Source of the DNA: an uncultured Eubacteriales bacterium
GTDB taxonomy: Bacteria; Bacillota; Clostridia; UMGS1883
DNA: 16,393 nucleotides
Assembly (NCBI GenBank): GCA_905195005.1
Contig: CAJJUC010000033.1
Location: 1-16,393 of the forward strand
Direction of reading: 5' to 3'
This document shows positions 1 through 6,734 of the stretch, piece by piece; the stretch's first letter is position 1; each line of letters opens with the position of its first letter. The position numbers were made by a program, and so were the translations under genes. The notes beneath the pieces are model-generated. The model was given only the letters and a program-made list of their open reading frames with translations, was not told the origin of the DNA and searched no databases.

Positions 1-44
1 AGTTCAAAAAGAGCAAATTTTTTGCAAGAAAAGGCAAAAGCGCA

Positions 45-65
45 GTTAATAGTTTATCTATTAAC
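45..65 (-). terminator. AT-rich hairpin downstream of ung, possible weak terminator
   Basis: A perfect 8-bp inverted repeat (GTTAATAG / CTATTAAC, 5-base loop) lies 15 bases past the ung stop. Read on the minus strand it is followed by a partly T-rich stretch containing CTTTT and CCTTTT. The stem is AT-rich and therefore weak, and the T-run does not begin directly at the stem. A terminator for the GNAT–ung unit is plausible but not certain. Bases 1–80 contain no gene that I can support. Confidence 0.35.
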
Positions 66-80
66 GAGCATTTTAACGCA

Positions 81-806
81 TTATTGCGACAAATTTGCCT
101 TTTTGAACCGCATGGGGTTCGAATCTGTTATGCCTAAGTTTTTTATCTGCCAGTCAATCGGCGATTTCAGCTGCGAAATAAGCAGCTCGTTTGTCCGCCT
201 GAAATGTCCGCAGCCCATGAAGCCGCGCATCGCCGAAAGCGGGCTCGGGTGCGGCGCTTCAAGCACAAAATGCTGCGGCGCCGTGATAAGCTCCTTTTTT
301 GCACGCGCATTGCTGCCCCACAGCAGAAAAATTATTCCGCTTTTCCGCTCGTTAAGGCGGCGGATAATTTCATCGGTGAATATTTCCCAGCCCTTGCCGC
401 GGTGACTGTTTGCCTGACCTGCGCGCACCGTCAAAACAGTGTTTAAAAGCAGAACTCCCTGCTGCGCCCACGGCACAAGATAGCCGTTATCGGGAATATA
501 GCAGCCGAGCTCATCGTGCAGCTCCTTATATATATTTAAAAGCGACGGCGGAATCGGAACACCCGGCTTGACGGAAAATGACATTCCGTGCGCCTGCCCC
601 GGCTCATGATAAGGGTCCTGTCCCAATATAACAACCTTAACGCTTGAATATGGCGTTGCCTTAAGCGCAGAGAACAAATCAAACATATCGGGGTAGACAG
701 TGTGCGAACCGTATTCCTCCTTAAGAAAGCGGCGCAGCTGTAAGTAGTAATCCTTTTGAAATTCGCCGCCTATATAATTGTCCCAATCATTTCCCATGCT
801 AACCAT
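81..806 (-). CDS. ung: Uracil-DNA glycosylase, family 1
   Basis: Removes uracil from DNA (from cytosine deamination or dUMP misincorporation) as the first step of base excision repair in the cytoplasm. The 241-residue length is normal for family 1. The water-activating motif GQDPYH is at residues 62–67 with catalytic Asp64. It is followed by the GMSFSV uracil-pocket segment (about 74–79) and a conserved LLLNTVLTV segment near 119–127. The HPSPLSA DNA-minor-groove loop starts at His186. I chose the ATG at 806 because AAAGGG (815–820) sits 8 bases upstream. A GTG at 815 lies inside that site, and an ATG at 797 would be 17 bases from it. The start overlaps the end of the upstream acetyltransferase gene by 8 bases, so the two are probably translated in a coupled way. 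The function call is very secure; the start is less so. Confidence 0.97.
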   Translation of the reverse strand: MVSMGNDWDNYIGGEFQKDYYLQLRRFLKEEYGSHTVYPDMFDLFSALKATPYSSVKVVILGQDPYHEPGQAHGMSFSVKPGVPIPPSLLNIYKELHDELGCYIPDNGYLVPWAQQGVLLLNTVLTVRAGQANSHRGKGWEIFTDEIIRRLNERKSGIIFLLWGSNARAKKELITAPQHFVLEAPHPSPLSAMRGFMGCGHFRRTNELLISQLKSPIDWQIKNLGITDSNPMRFKKANLSQ

Positions 807-1281
807 GAATTTCACCCTTTAATAAATCTTTTTTCATAATGGCGTTTCGAAAATAAACACCGCTGCGCTCCATAACGGAAACGCCGCTTTTCGTATATCC
901 CATGCGCCTGTAAAAGCCCTCCGCCGTTTTGCTTGAATCAAGCGTCACGGATTTTGCGCCGAGCTGTGCGGCACAGGCTTCGGCACGGCGCAAAAGCTCG
1001 GCTCCGATGCCGCGTCCCTGAAAATTATTATGCACATAAAGCCGGTTAAGATACCCGCCGCTCCCGATGCTTGCAAAGCCGATTATCGCGCCCCCCTCCA
1101 CAGCAACGAAATTGCTGCTTTTGAGAAGCGTTTTGCAGAATTTTTTTAAATCAATGGTTTCGGGCGCCCACGCGTCAAGCTCGGCGCGCGTGTAATCGGC
1201 GGAGCAGGTTGTGTGTACCGTCCGGTATATAAGTGCGGCAACCGTGCCGCATTCGTTTGCGTACATTTCTCTGATTTGCAT
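799..1281 (-). CDS. GNAT-family N-acetyltransferase
   Basis: A 160-residue single-domain acetyltransferase of the Gcn5-related superfamily, predicted to move an acetyl group from acetyl-CoA to an unknown amine. The acetyl-CoA pyrophosphate loop is visible as QGRGIGAEL (residues 88–96), preceded by the beta-4 strand segment YLNRLYVHNNF. The C-terminal EGFYRRMGY motif (about 121–129) is also typical. The family does not reveal the substrate; the N-terminal YTRAELDAWAP segment resembles small acetyltransferases of the YafP type, but that is only an impression. The ATG at 1281 is chosen because a strong GGAGG (1289–1293) lies 7 bases upstream. An in-frame extension to 1422 would run through the hairpin after rpsU and is rejected. 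The last bases overlap the ung start. Confidence 0.9.
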   Translation of the reverse strand: MQIREMYANECGTVAALIYRTVHTTCSADYTRAELDAWAPETIDLKKFCKTLLKSSNFVAVEGGAIIGFASIGSGGYLNRLYVHNNFQGRGIGAELLRRAEACAAQLGAKSVTLDSSKTAEGFYRRMGYTKSGVSVMERSGVYFRNAIMKKDLLKGEIHG

Positions 1282-1320
1282 GATTATTCCTCCGGTGCAT
1301 GTTCGGGAAGATGCATATGC

Positions 1321-1373
1321 GTTCTGTGCATTTTCCGAAACACTTTTTCGGCAAAGGAAAAACAGCGCAGAAC
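1321..1373 (-). other. Nested inverted repeats upstream of the GNAT gene
   Basis: An outer pair GTTCTG (1321–1326) / CAGAAC (1368–1373) encloses an inner perfect 6-bp hairpin CCGAAA (1335–1340) / TTTCGG (1346–1351) with a 5-base loop. Two more outer pairs follow after a mismatch. It lies between the rpsU hairpin and the GNAT ribosome binding site. In RNA this could be a two-stem leader or an RNA-processing site; in DNA it could be a binding site. I do not recognise a known RNA family. Confidence 0.3.
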
Positions 1374-1382
1374 ATATAACTT

Positions 1383-1412
1383 GACCCACATACACTTTTG
1401 TGCATGTGGGTC
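1383..1412 (-). terminator. Stable hairpin after rpsU, U-poor terminator or attenuator
   Basis: Positions 1383–1395 pair with 1400–1412 as a 13-bp stem with one mismatch (1392/1403) closed by a four-base loop, 22 bases past the rpsU stop. The stem is strong, with three consecutive G–C pairs near its base. The minus-strand bases that follow (AAGTTATATGTT) are not a real U-tract, so termination may be partial and let the GNAT and ung genes be read through. It may instead protect the rpsU mRNA 3' end. Confidence 0.5.
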
Positions 1413-1434
1413 CGTTGTGCATAGTCTGATTAAA

Positions 1435-1611
1435 TTATTTGAATTTTCTCTTTCTTGCAGCTTCAGATTTCTTTTTACGTCTTACGCTGGGCTTTTCATA
1501 ATGTTCTCTTTTTCTGACCTCGGACATTACGCCTGACTTAGCACAAGAACGCTTAAATCTTCTAAGGGCGCTATCTAAAGATTCATTATCTTTAACTCTG
1601 ACCTCTGACAT
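1435..1611 (-). CDS. rpsU: 30S ribosomal protein S21
   Basis: A 58-residue, very basic protein that begins MSEVRVKDNESLDSALRRFK and ends in the lysine/arginine-rich tail AARKRKFK. The KREHYEKPSVRRKKK segment (about 34–48) is the S21 signature. S21 binds the 30S platform near the anti-Shine–Dalgarno end of 16S rRNA and helps translation initiation. The ATG at 1611 has GGGAGGG (1618–1624) 6 bases upstream. The gene has its own extended -10 promoter and a hairpin after the stop, so it can be made as a single-gene transcript. Codon choice is richer in AGA and AAA than in neighbouring genes, as expected for a Lys/Arg-rich, highly expressed small protein. Confidence 0.97.
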   Translation of the reverse strand: MSEVRVKDNESLDSALRRFKRSCAKSGVMSEVRKREHYEKPSVRRKKKSEAARKRKFK

Positions 1612-1669
1612 TTTTTACCCTCCCCTCGCAGCTCACCGGCAAACGAGTGCTGCATAAAGTAACATACTA

Positions 1670-1697
1670 ATTATAGCATATTTCGTAAATCTGTCAA
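1670..1697 (-). promoter_or_regulatory. Sigma-A-type promoter for rpsU
   Basis: On the minus strand TTGACA (1692–1697) and TATAAT (1670–1675) are separated by 16 bases, and TGC directly before TATAAT makes an extended -10. Both hexamers are perfect consensus. The start of transcription is expected near 1663, giving a leader of about 50 bases to the rpsU ATG. The promoter lies downstream of the HIT gene terminator, so rpsU is an independent unit. Confidence 0.88.
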
Positions 1698-1719
1698 TAG
1701 ATTTTTTTAAAAATATGCG

Positions 1720-1747
1720 AAAATAAGGCAAAACTCTGTTTTTTGCC
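1720..1747 (-). terminator. Rho-independent terminator of the alaS–HIT unit
   Basis: On the minus strand GGCAAAA pairs with TTTTGCC (1727–1733 with 1741–1747) around a 7-base loop, followed by TTATTTT. It begins about 5 bases after the HIT stop codon and about 20 bases before the rpsU -35 box. This is a classic intrinsic terminator layout. Confidence 0.78.
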
Positions 1748-1752
1748 GCGCA

Positions 1753-2103
1753 TCAGCCCGGAGGCCACGAAAGCGACCTTCCGCCGAGCATGTGGAAATG
1801 CAGGTGCTTCACGGTCTGACCGCCGTCCTCACCGCAGTTATTGACAATTCTGTAACCGCCGTCCGCAATGCCTTCGGCTTTTGCGATTTTTGCCGCAACA
1901 GCGAATATATGACCGACAACCGCGGCATTTTCATCGTTCAAATCGTTTGCGGAGGTAATATGCACCTTCGGAACGATAAGCACATGAACCGGTGCTTCCG
2001 GCGAAATATCGCGGAATGCGTAAACCATGTCGTCTTCGTAAACCTTTGCCGAAGGAATTTCTCCGGCGATAATTTTGCAGAATAAGCAATCGTTTTCAGC
2101 CAT
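1753..2103 (-). CDS. HIT-family protein (histidine triad nucleotide hydrolase, HinT-like)
   Basis: A 116-residue protein of the histidine triad superfamily, most like HinT purine-nucleoside phosphoramidases, which hydrolyse AMP–amine bonds including aminoacyl-adenylates. The catalytic triad HLHFHML is at residues 100–106 (His100, 102, 104), preceded by GGQTV and followed by the C-terminal LGGRSLSWPPG typical of the HinT branch. The N-terminal DCLFCKI gives a Cys-x-x-Cys pair (6 and 9) that, with a central histidine, can bind zinc in this family. The ribosome binding site AAGGGAGGT (2111–2119) overlaps the alaS stop codon, 7 bases from the ATG. The genes are therefore co-transcribed and probably coupled. 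Pairing with alaS fits a clean-up role for aminoacyl-AMP, but that is inference. Confidence 0.95.
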   Translation of the reverse strand: MAENDCLFCKIIAGEIPSAKVYEDDMVYAFRDISPEAPVHVLIVPKVHITSANDLNDENAAVVGHIFAVAAKIAKAEGIADGGYRIVNNCGEDGGQTVKHLHFHMLGGRSLSWPPG

Positions 2104-2117
2104 CGGATTTACCTCCC

Positions 2118-4760
2118 TTAAGCGTTTGTCTGTGCGGAAATTATTTCATCGACCGCCGCAAGTGCATTATCGATTTTATCGGCATTTTTGCCGCCGCCCT
2201 GTGCGGAGTCGGGCTTGCCGCCGCCGCTGCCGCCTGCAATTGCCGTTATTTCCTTTATAATCTTGCCGCAGTGAACGCCTTTTTTAACAGCGTCCTTTCC
2301 GGCTGTTGCCATAAATGTAATCTTGCCGTCGGTAAGCGCTGCGAATACGCATACGCAAAGCTGCGTTTTTTCCTTGATTGCGTCGCCGAGCTTGCGCATT
2401 GCGTCAACCGTTGAACCGTCCATCTGGGTGATAAACACTTCCAGTCCGCCGATGTGCTTTACGCCTGCCATAACGTTGTTTGCGGAAGCATGGGCAATTT
2501 TCTCGGAAATAACATCAATCCTGCGCTGCTGCTCGCGGATTTCCTCCATAACGTTTTCGCAGCGGTGAACAAGCTCGCCCTCGGTTGTTTTCAGCGCTGC
2601 TGCCGATTCGGTAATAATCGCGTTCTTTTCATCAATGTATTTCAGAACGCCTTCGCCCGTCACTGCTTCAATTCTTCTTACTCCTGCCGCAACGCCGCCC
2701 TCGGAAACAATCTTGCAAAGACCTGCTTCGCTTGTGTTTTTAAGATGACAGCCGCCGCAAAGCTCAATCGAGTATCCGCCCATATTGACAACGCGAACCG
2801 TGTCACCGTATTTTTCTCCGAAAAGCGCCATTGCACCAAGCTTCTTCGCTTCGTCAACCGGCATTTGCTTAATCTCAATCGGATAAGCTGCGAGAATTGC
2901 AGCATTTACGCGCCTTTCAACATCCGCAAGCTGCTCGGGCGTAACCGCCTGAAAATGCGAGAAGTCAAAGCGAAGCCTGTTTTCGTCAACCATGCTGCCT
3001 GCCTGCTCAATGTGACTGCCGAGCACCTCGCGCAGCGCTTTCTGAAGCAGATGCGTTGCGCTGTGATTGCGCGCGGTTGCTTCCCTTTTCTTAACGTCAT
3101 ATGTCACCGTCACACTGTCGCCGACGGAGGCAGTACCCTCGTCAACCGTGACATGATGCAGAATTTTTCCGTCGCCGAGCTTTTTGGAATCGGTAACGGT
3201 CATTTTAAAGCCGCTGCCGCAAAGCGTTCCGCGGTCACCCATCTGTCCGCCGCTTTCTCCGTAAATAACCGTTTTGTCAAGAATAACAACGGCGTCCTCA
3301 CCGTCCGAAACGCTGTCCGCAAGCTCTCCGTCCTTCACGATAACGGAAACGGTTGCCGTGCATTCCTTGTTGTCATAGCCGACAAACTCCGTTTTTATAT
3401 CCTTGCTGAGCGTCTGGTAAATATCCTCGCTCCATGCAGCTTCTTCGCCGACCTTTCTGCCCTCGCGCGAGCGCTCCTTCTGCTGCTGCATCTGAGCGTT
3501 GAATCCTTCAATATCGGCTTCAAGCCCCTTTTCCTCAAGGATTTCAACCGTAAGGTCTATCGGGAAGCCGTATGTGTCGTACAGGCGGAATGCATCCTCG
3601 CCGCCAAGCAGCTTTTCGCCGTTTTTCTCAAGCTCGGCGATTTTGCCCTCAAGAATCGAAAGTCCGCTGTCGATTGTTTCGCTGAAGCGTTCCTCCTCAA
3701 TCTTTATAACGCGCTTAATATAATCGCGCTTTTCAGCAAGTTGCGGATATGCGTTTTCCGATTCGCGGATAACGGTGTCCGCAATATTATAAAGGAAAGT
3801 TCCTTTTATGCCGAGCAGTCTTCCGTGGCGCGCCGCGCGGCGGAGCAGCCTGCGCAGAACGTATCCGCGACCCTCGTTTGACGGGCAGACCCCGTCGCAC
3901 ACCATAAACGTTGTGCTGCGGATGTGGTCTGTTATAACGCGCAGCGAAACATCGCTCTTTGCGTCCTTTCCGTACTCAACCCCCGCAACGCGGCTGATTT
4001 CAAGCATAATATTCCTCACGGTGTCAATCTCGAAAAGATTGTCAACGTCCTGCATGATAACAGCCATTCTTTCAAGCCCCATGCCTGTATCGATGTTCGG
4101 GTGCGCAAGTCTGTTGTAAACCCCGTTTTCATCCTTGTCAAACTGTGTGAACACAAGATTCCAGAACTCAACGAAACGGTCGCATTCGCAGCCGACCTTG
4201 CAGTCGGGCTTGCCGCAGCCGTATTTTTCGCCGCGGTCATAATAAATCTCGCTGCACGGACCGCACGGCCCCGTTCCGATTTCCCAGAAGTTGTCCTCCT
4301 TGCCCATTCTCGAAATGTGCGAGGGGTCAACCCCGACCTCCTTTGTCCATATATCGAACGCTTCGTCATCGTCCTCGTAAATCGTTACATAGAGCTTGTC
4401 CTCAGGGAATTTTAAATCCTTTGTTACAAACTCCCATGCCCATGACGTTGCTTCATGCTTAAAATAATCGCCGAAAGAAAAGTTTCCGAGCATCTCAAAA
4501 AATGTACCGTGGCGCGCCGTTTTTCCAACTCTTTCAATATCCGGCGTGCGGATACATTTCTGGCACGTTGTAACGCGCTTCCTCGGCGGAATTTCCTTAC
4601 CGGTGAAGTACGGCTTAAGCGGCGCCATGCCGGCGTTTATAAGAAGCAGGCTGTTGTCATTCTGCGGAATAAGCGGAAATGACGGAAGCCTTAAATGCCC
4701 CTTGCTTTCAAAAAAGCTCAGAAATCTTTCTCGGATTTCATTAACACCCAGTTTATCCAA
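2118..4760 (-). CDS. alaS: Alanyl-tRNA synthetase
   Basis: Charges tRNA-Ala with alanine and edits mischarged Ser/Gly-tRNA-Ala. At 880 residues it is full length. The N-terminal class II catalytic core (about 1–240) shows FFEMLGNFSFGDYF near 88 and the FWEIGTGPCGPCSEIYYD segment near 158–175. A Cys-rich insert (CGKPDCKVGCEC, about 182–193) follows. The editing domain carries the zinc ligands HSATH (566–570) and CGGCH (668–672). The C-Ala domain ends with the glycine-rich GGSGGGKPDSAQGGGK (843–858). I place the start at a TTG (4760), because AAGGAG at 4769–4774 lies 8 bases upstream and this gives the usual MDKLGVNEIRERFLSFF start. A GTG at 4769 would sit directly on the ribosome binding site. 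It is the first gene of a two-gene unit with the HIT gene and has its own promoter. No T-box leader is present. Confidence 0.97.
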   Translation of the reverse strand: MDKLGVNEIRERFLSFFESKGHLRLPSFPLIPQNDNSLLLINAGMAPLKPYFTGKEIPPRKRVTTCQKCIRTPDIERVGKTARHGTFFEMLGNFSFGDYFKHEATSWAWEFVTKDLKFPEDKLYVTIYEDDDEAFDIWTKEVGVDPSHISRMGKEDNFWEIGTGPCGPCSEIYYDRGEKYGCGKPDCKVGCECDRFVEFWNLVFTQFDKDENGVYNRLAHPNIDTGMGLERMAVIMQDVDNLFEIDTVRNIMLEISRVAGVEYGKDAKSDVSLRVITDHIRSTTFMVCDGVCPSNEGRGYVLRRLLRRAARHGRLLGIKGTFLYNIADTVIRESENAYPQLAEKRDYIKRVIKIEEERFSETIDSGLSILEGKIAELEKNGEKLLGGEDAFRLYDTYGFPIDLTVEILEEKGLEADIEGFNAQMQQQKERSREGRKVGEEAAWSEDIYQTLSKDIKTEFVGYDNKECTATVSVIVKDGELADSVSDGEDAVVILDKTVIYGESGGQMGDRGTLCGSGFKMTVTDSKKLGDGKILHHVTVDEGTASVGDSVTVTYDVKKREATARNHSATHLLQKALREVLGSHIEQAGSMVDENRLRFDFSHFQAVTPEQLADVERRVNAAILAAYPIEIKQMPVDEAKKLGAMALFGEKYGDTVRVVNMGGYSIELCGGCHLKNTSEAGLCKIVSEGGVAAGVRRIEAVTGEGVLKYIDEKNAIITESAAALKTTEGELVHRCENVMEEIREQQRRIDVISEKIAHASANNVMAGVKHIGGLEVFITQMDGSTVDAMRKLGDAIKEKTQLCVCVFAALTDGKITFMATAGKDAVKKGVHCGKIIKEITAIAGGSGGGKPDSAQGGGKNADKIDNALAAVDEIISAQTNA

Positions 4761-4768
4761 CTCTACCA

Positions 4769-4810
4769 CTCCTTCTGTATACGGGAAAGGAGAATTTTCT
4801 GTCGTTTCCC
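4769..4810 (-). promoter_or_regulatory. alaS leader with ribosome binding site and competing hairpins
   Basis: The alaS ribosome binding site AAGGAG occupies 4769–4774. On the same RNA the complement CTCCTT (4787–4792) can pair with it (6 bp plus one G–U). The neighbouring TTTCCC (4783–4788) can instead pair with GGGAAA (4805–4810) close to the 5' end of the transcript. The two pairings share two bases and exclude each other. This could be chance in a 50-base leader or a small switch on alaS translation. Confidence 0.4.
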
Positions 4811-4819
4811 TAATTATTT

Positions 4820-4848
4820 ATTATACATAATCAGGGTGTAATTGTCAA
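4820..4848 (-). promoter_or_regulatory. Sigma-A-type promoter for alaS–HIT
   Basis: On the minus strand a perfect TTGACA (4843–4848), a 17-base spacer and a perfect TATAAT (4820–4825). Transcription should start near 4813, leaving a leader of about 50 bases. That is too short for a T-box. Confidence 0.88.
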
Positions 4849-4884
4849 CTGAATTTCACGGCGCAGATAATGTAATAAAAAATA

Positions 4885-4913
4885 TTGACCTGAATCCGCT
4901 TGTATGGTATAAT
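4885..4913 (+). promoter_or_regulatory. Sigma-A-type promoter for the yicC–prkC operon
   Basis: TTGACC (4885–4890), a 17-base spacer and TATAAT (4908–4913). TGG immediately before the -10 box supplies an extended -10 element. It fires away from the alaS promoter, with 36 bases between the two -35 boxes. The expected leader before yicC is about 38 bases. No terminator or other strong promoter is obvious before the operon runs off the window, apart from a weak candidate inside priA. Confidence 0.85.
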
Positions 4914-4957
4914 ATATTGATACAAAATAAGTATTTGCAGACGGAAGGTATGATCCT

Positions 4958-5836
4958 ATGATAAAAAGCATGACGGGCTACGGCTCGGCGGTTTATTCCG
5001 AAAACGGGAAAAAGTACAGCGTTGAGATTAAGTCGGTGAACAACCGTTACAGCGACATTTCCGTTAAAGCTCCGAGGATATACGGATTTTTGGAGGACGC
5101 ACTGCGCAAGCGTGCGGCGGAAAGAATCAGGCGCGGAAAAGCGGATATTTATGTGACGGTGGAAAACGACGGCGCGGATTCCGGCTCGGTGTCGGTAGAC
5201 ATTTCGCTTGCCGCGCAGTACATGAAGGCATTTTCGCAGCTTTCGGATTCACTCGGAATCCCGTGCAATATGAAGTCAGAGGACTTCCTCAGAATACAGG
5301 ACGTTTTCAGGGTTGAAAAGGCGGAGGAAAACGAGGATGAGATAACGGCTGCGGCGAAAAAAGCGCTTGACGGCGCACTTGACCGGTTTGAGGAGATGCG
5401 CCTTCGCGAGGGGGAGAAAATGCTGGAGGATTTGCAGACCCACCTTGCCGTGATAAAGGAAGAAACAGCGCATATAGAAGCGCACGCACCCGAAATCGTG
5501 GAGCAGTACAGAAAAAGAATTGAGGAGAGAGTGCGTGACATTCTCGGAACAGCGCCGTATGACGAAACGCGGCTTCTGACGGAGGCTGCGGTCTTTTCCG
5601 ACAGGGTGAACGTCAATGAGGAAATCGTAAGGCTGAAAAGCCATATTTCGCAGTTTTCGGAAATGCTTGCCTCCGACGAGCCTGTCGGAAGAAAAATCGA
5701 TTTTCTGATTCAGGAGATGAACAGGGAAACGAACACAATCGGGTCAAAATCGAATGACCTTGAAGCGTCGAAGATAATTATTAATATAAAGGCGGAGATT
5801 GAAAAGCTGCGCGAGCAGATTCAGAACGTTGAATAG
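4958..5836 (+). CDS. yicC: YicC/YloC-family endoribonuclease
   Basis: A 292-residue protein of the YicC family. In Escherichia coli YicC is reported to act as an endoribonuclease affecting small-RNA turnover; in Bacillus the orthologue is YloC. The N-terminal half opens with MIKSMTGYGSA and the EIKSVNNRYSDIS segment (about 23–35) that mark the YicC N domain. The C-terminal part (about 205–292) carries the DUF1732 signature: VNVNEEIVRLKSHI, then GRKIDFLIQEMNRETNTIGSK, then a helical end. The middle (about 130–180) is highly charged and helical. The ATG has GGAAGG 9 bases upstream. It is the first gene of the operon, 15 bases before remA, the same neighbourhood as in Bacillus. Confidence 0.94.
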   Translation: MIKSMTGYGSAVYSENGKKYSVEIKSVNNRYSDISVKAPRIYGFLEDALRKRAAERIRRGKADIYVTVENDGADSGSVSVDISLAAQYMKAFSQLSDSLGIPCNMKSEDFLRIQDVFRVEKAEENEDEITAAAKKALDGALDRFEEMRLREGEKMLEDLQTHLAVIKEETAHIEAHAPEIVEQYRKRIEERVRDILGTAPYDETRLLTEAAVFSDRVNVNEEIVRLKSHISQFSEMLASDEPVGRKIDFLIQEMNRETNTIGSKSNDLEASKIIINIKAEIEKLREQIQNVE

Positions 5837-5851
5837 GGCGGAGGTGCCGGA

Positions 5852-6118
5852 GTGAAGTTTGTTAATATCGGCTTCGGAAACATGGTTTCCGATTTGCGGC
5901 TTGTGTCCGTCATATCACCGGAAAGCGCGCCCGTTAAGCGGCTGATTCAGGAAACGCGCGAAAAAGGGATGCTGATTGACGCAACCTACGGAAGAAGAAC
6001 AAAAAGCGTGCTTGTGACAGACAGCGAGCATGTTATCCTGTCGGCAATAACGCCCGAGCAGATTGCCCTGCGCTATGACGGCAGCATGAAGATATGGGAG
6101 GAAACAGATGAACAGTAA
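5852..6118 (+). CDS. remA: RemA-like regulator (DUF370)
   Basis: An 88-residue DUF370 protein. In Bacillus subtilis RemA is a DNA-binding regulator that activates biofilm matrix and osmoprotection genes; it forms rings that contact repeated sites. The family core is seen as VNIGFGNMV (4–12), RLVSVISPESAPVKRLI (16–32), LIDATYGRRTKSVLV (41–55) and HVILSAITPEQIALR (60–74). The basic YGRRTKS stretch is the expected DNA-contacting part. The start is a GTG with GGAGGT 6 bases before it. The last 11 bases overlap the gmk start. The family is certain; the target genes in this organism are unknown. Confidence 0.93.
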   Translation: MKFVNIGFGNMVSDLRLVSVISPESAPVKRLIQETREKGMLIDATYGRRTKSVLVTDSEHVILSAITPEQIALRYDGSMKIWEETDEQ

Positions 6119-6716
6119 AGGCTTGCTTGTGGTTGTGTCCGGTCCGTCCGGCGTCGGAAAGGGAACGGTGTGCGCCGAATATGTGAAAAAGCATGACGAC
6201 TGCGCACTGTCCGTTTCGGCAACAACGCGCGCCGCGCGCGAGGGTGAAAGGGACGGAGTAAATTATTACTTTATAGGGGAAGATGAGTTTGTAAAGAAAA
6301 TAAAAGAGGGCGGATTTCTTGAAAACGCCGTTTTTTGCGGCAACCGATACGGAACGCCGAAAGCGCCCGTGCTGAAAATGCTTGAAGAGGGCAGGGACGT
6401 TATTCTTGAAATTGAGGTGCAGGGAGCGATGCAGGTTCGCAGCTCATATCCGGAGGGTGTGTTTGTGTTTGTGCTGCCGCCCGATATGAAAACGCTGGAG
6501 CAGCGGCTGCGCGGAAGAAACACCGAGAGCGATGAGGTGATTGAAAAACGCCTGTCGCGAGCAAAGGAAGAATTTAATTTTATTGAAAAATACAATTATG
6601 TGCTTGTGAACGACGCGGTCGAAAATGCCGTGCGCAAGCTCGGAGAAATTATCAAAGCCGAAAAATGTGTAATGGCAAGAAATTACGAATATATCAAAAA
6701 AGAATTTTTAAGCTGA
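6108..6716 (+). CDS. gmk: Guanylate kinase
   Basis: Phosphorylates GMP to GDP with ATP, a required step in guanine nucleotide and (p)ppGpp supply. At 202 residues it is standard length. The P-loop GPSGVGKGT (12–20) is near the N-terminus. The GMP-binding region SATTRAAREGERDGVNYYF (37–55) is intact, as are the EIEVQGAMQVR segment (about 101–111) and the lid arginines in RLRGRNTES. The ATG has GGGAGGA upstream and lies inside the remA end. The remA–gmk–rpoZ cluster is conserved across Bacillota. Confidence 0.98.
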   Translation: MNSKGLLVVVSGPSGVGKGTVCAEYVKKHDDCALSVSATTRAAREGERDGVNYYFIGEDEFVKKIKEGGFLENAVFCGNRYGTPKAPVLKMLEEGRDVILEIEVQGAMQVRSSYPEGVFVFVLPPDMKTLEQRLRGRNTESDEVIEKRLSRAKEEFNFIEKYNYVLVNDAVENAVRKLGEIIKAEKCVMARNYEYIKKEFLS

Positions 6717-6734
6717 CAGAAAGGACTATGAATT

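Noticed and set aside
1282..1422. N-terminal extension of the GNAT protein by 47 residues
   Set aside because: It would run through the hairpin after rpsU and skip the strong GGAGG before the ATG at 1281. The extra residues do not belong to the GNAT fold.
2454..3881. A 475-codon open frame on the plus strand, antisense to alaS
   Set aside because: alaS on the minus strand is unmistakable. The antisense frame has no recognisable domain or ribosome binding site and is explained by codon composition.
4771..4860. T-box riboswitch before alaS
   Set aside because: The leader from the consensus promoter is about 50 bases, far too short for the T-box stems and antiterminator, and no T-box sequence is seen.
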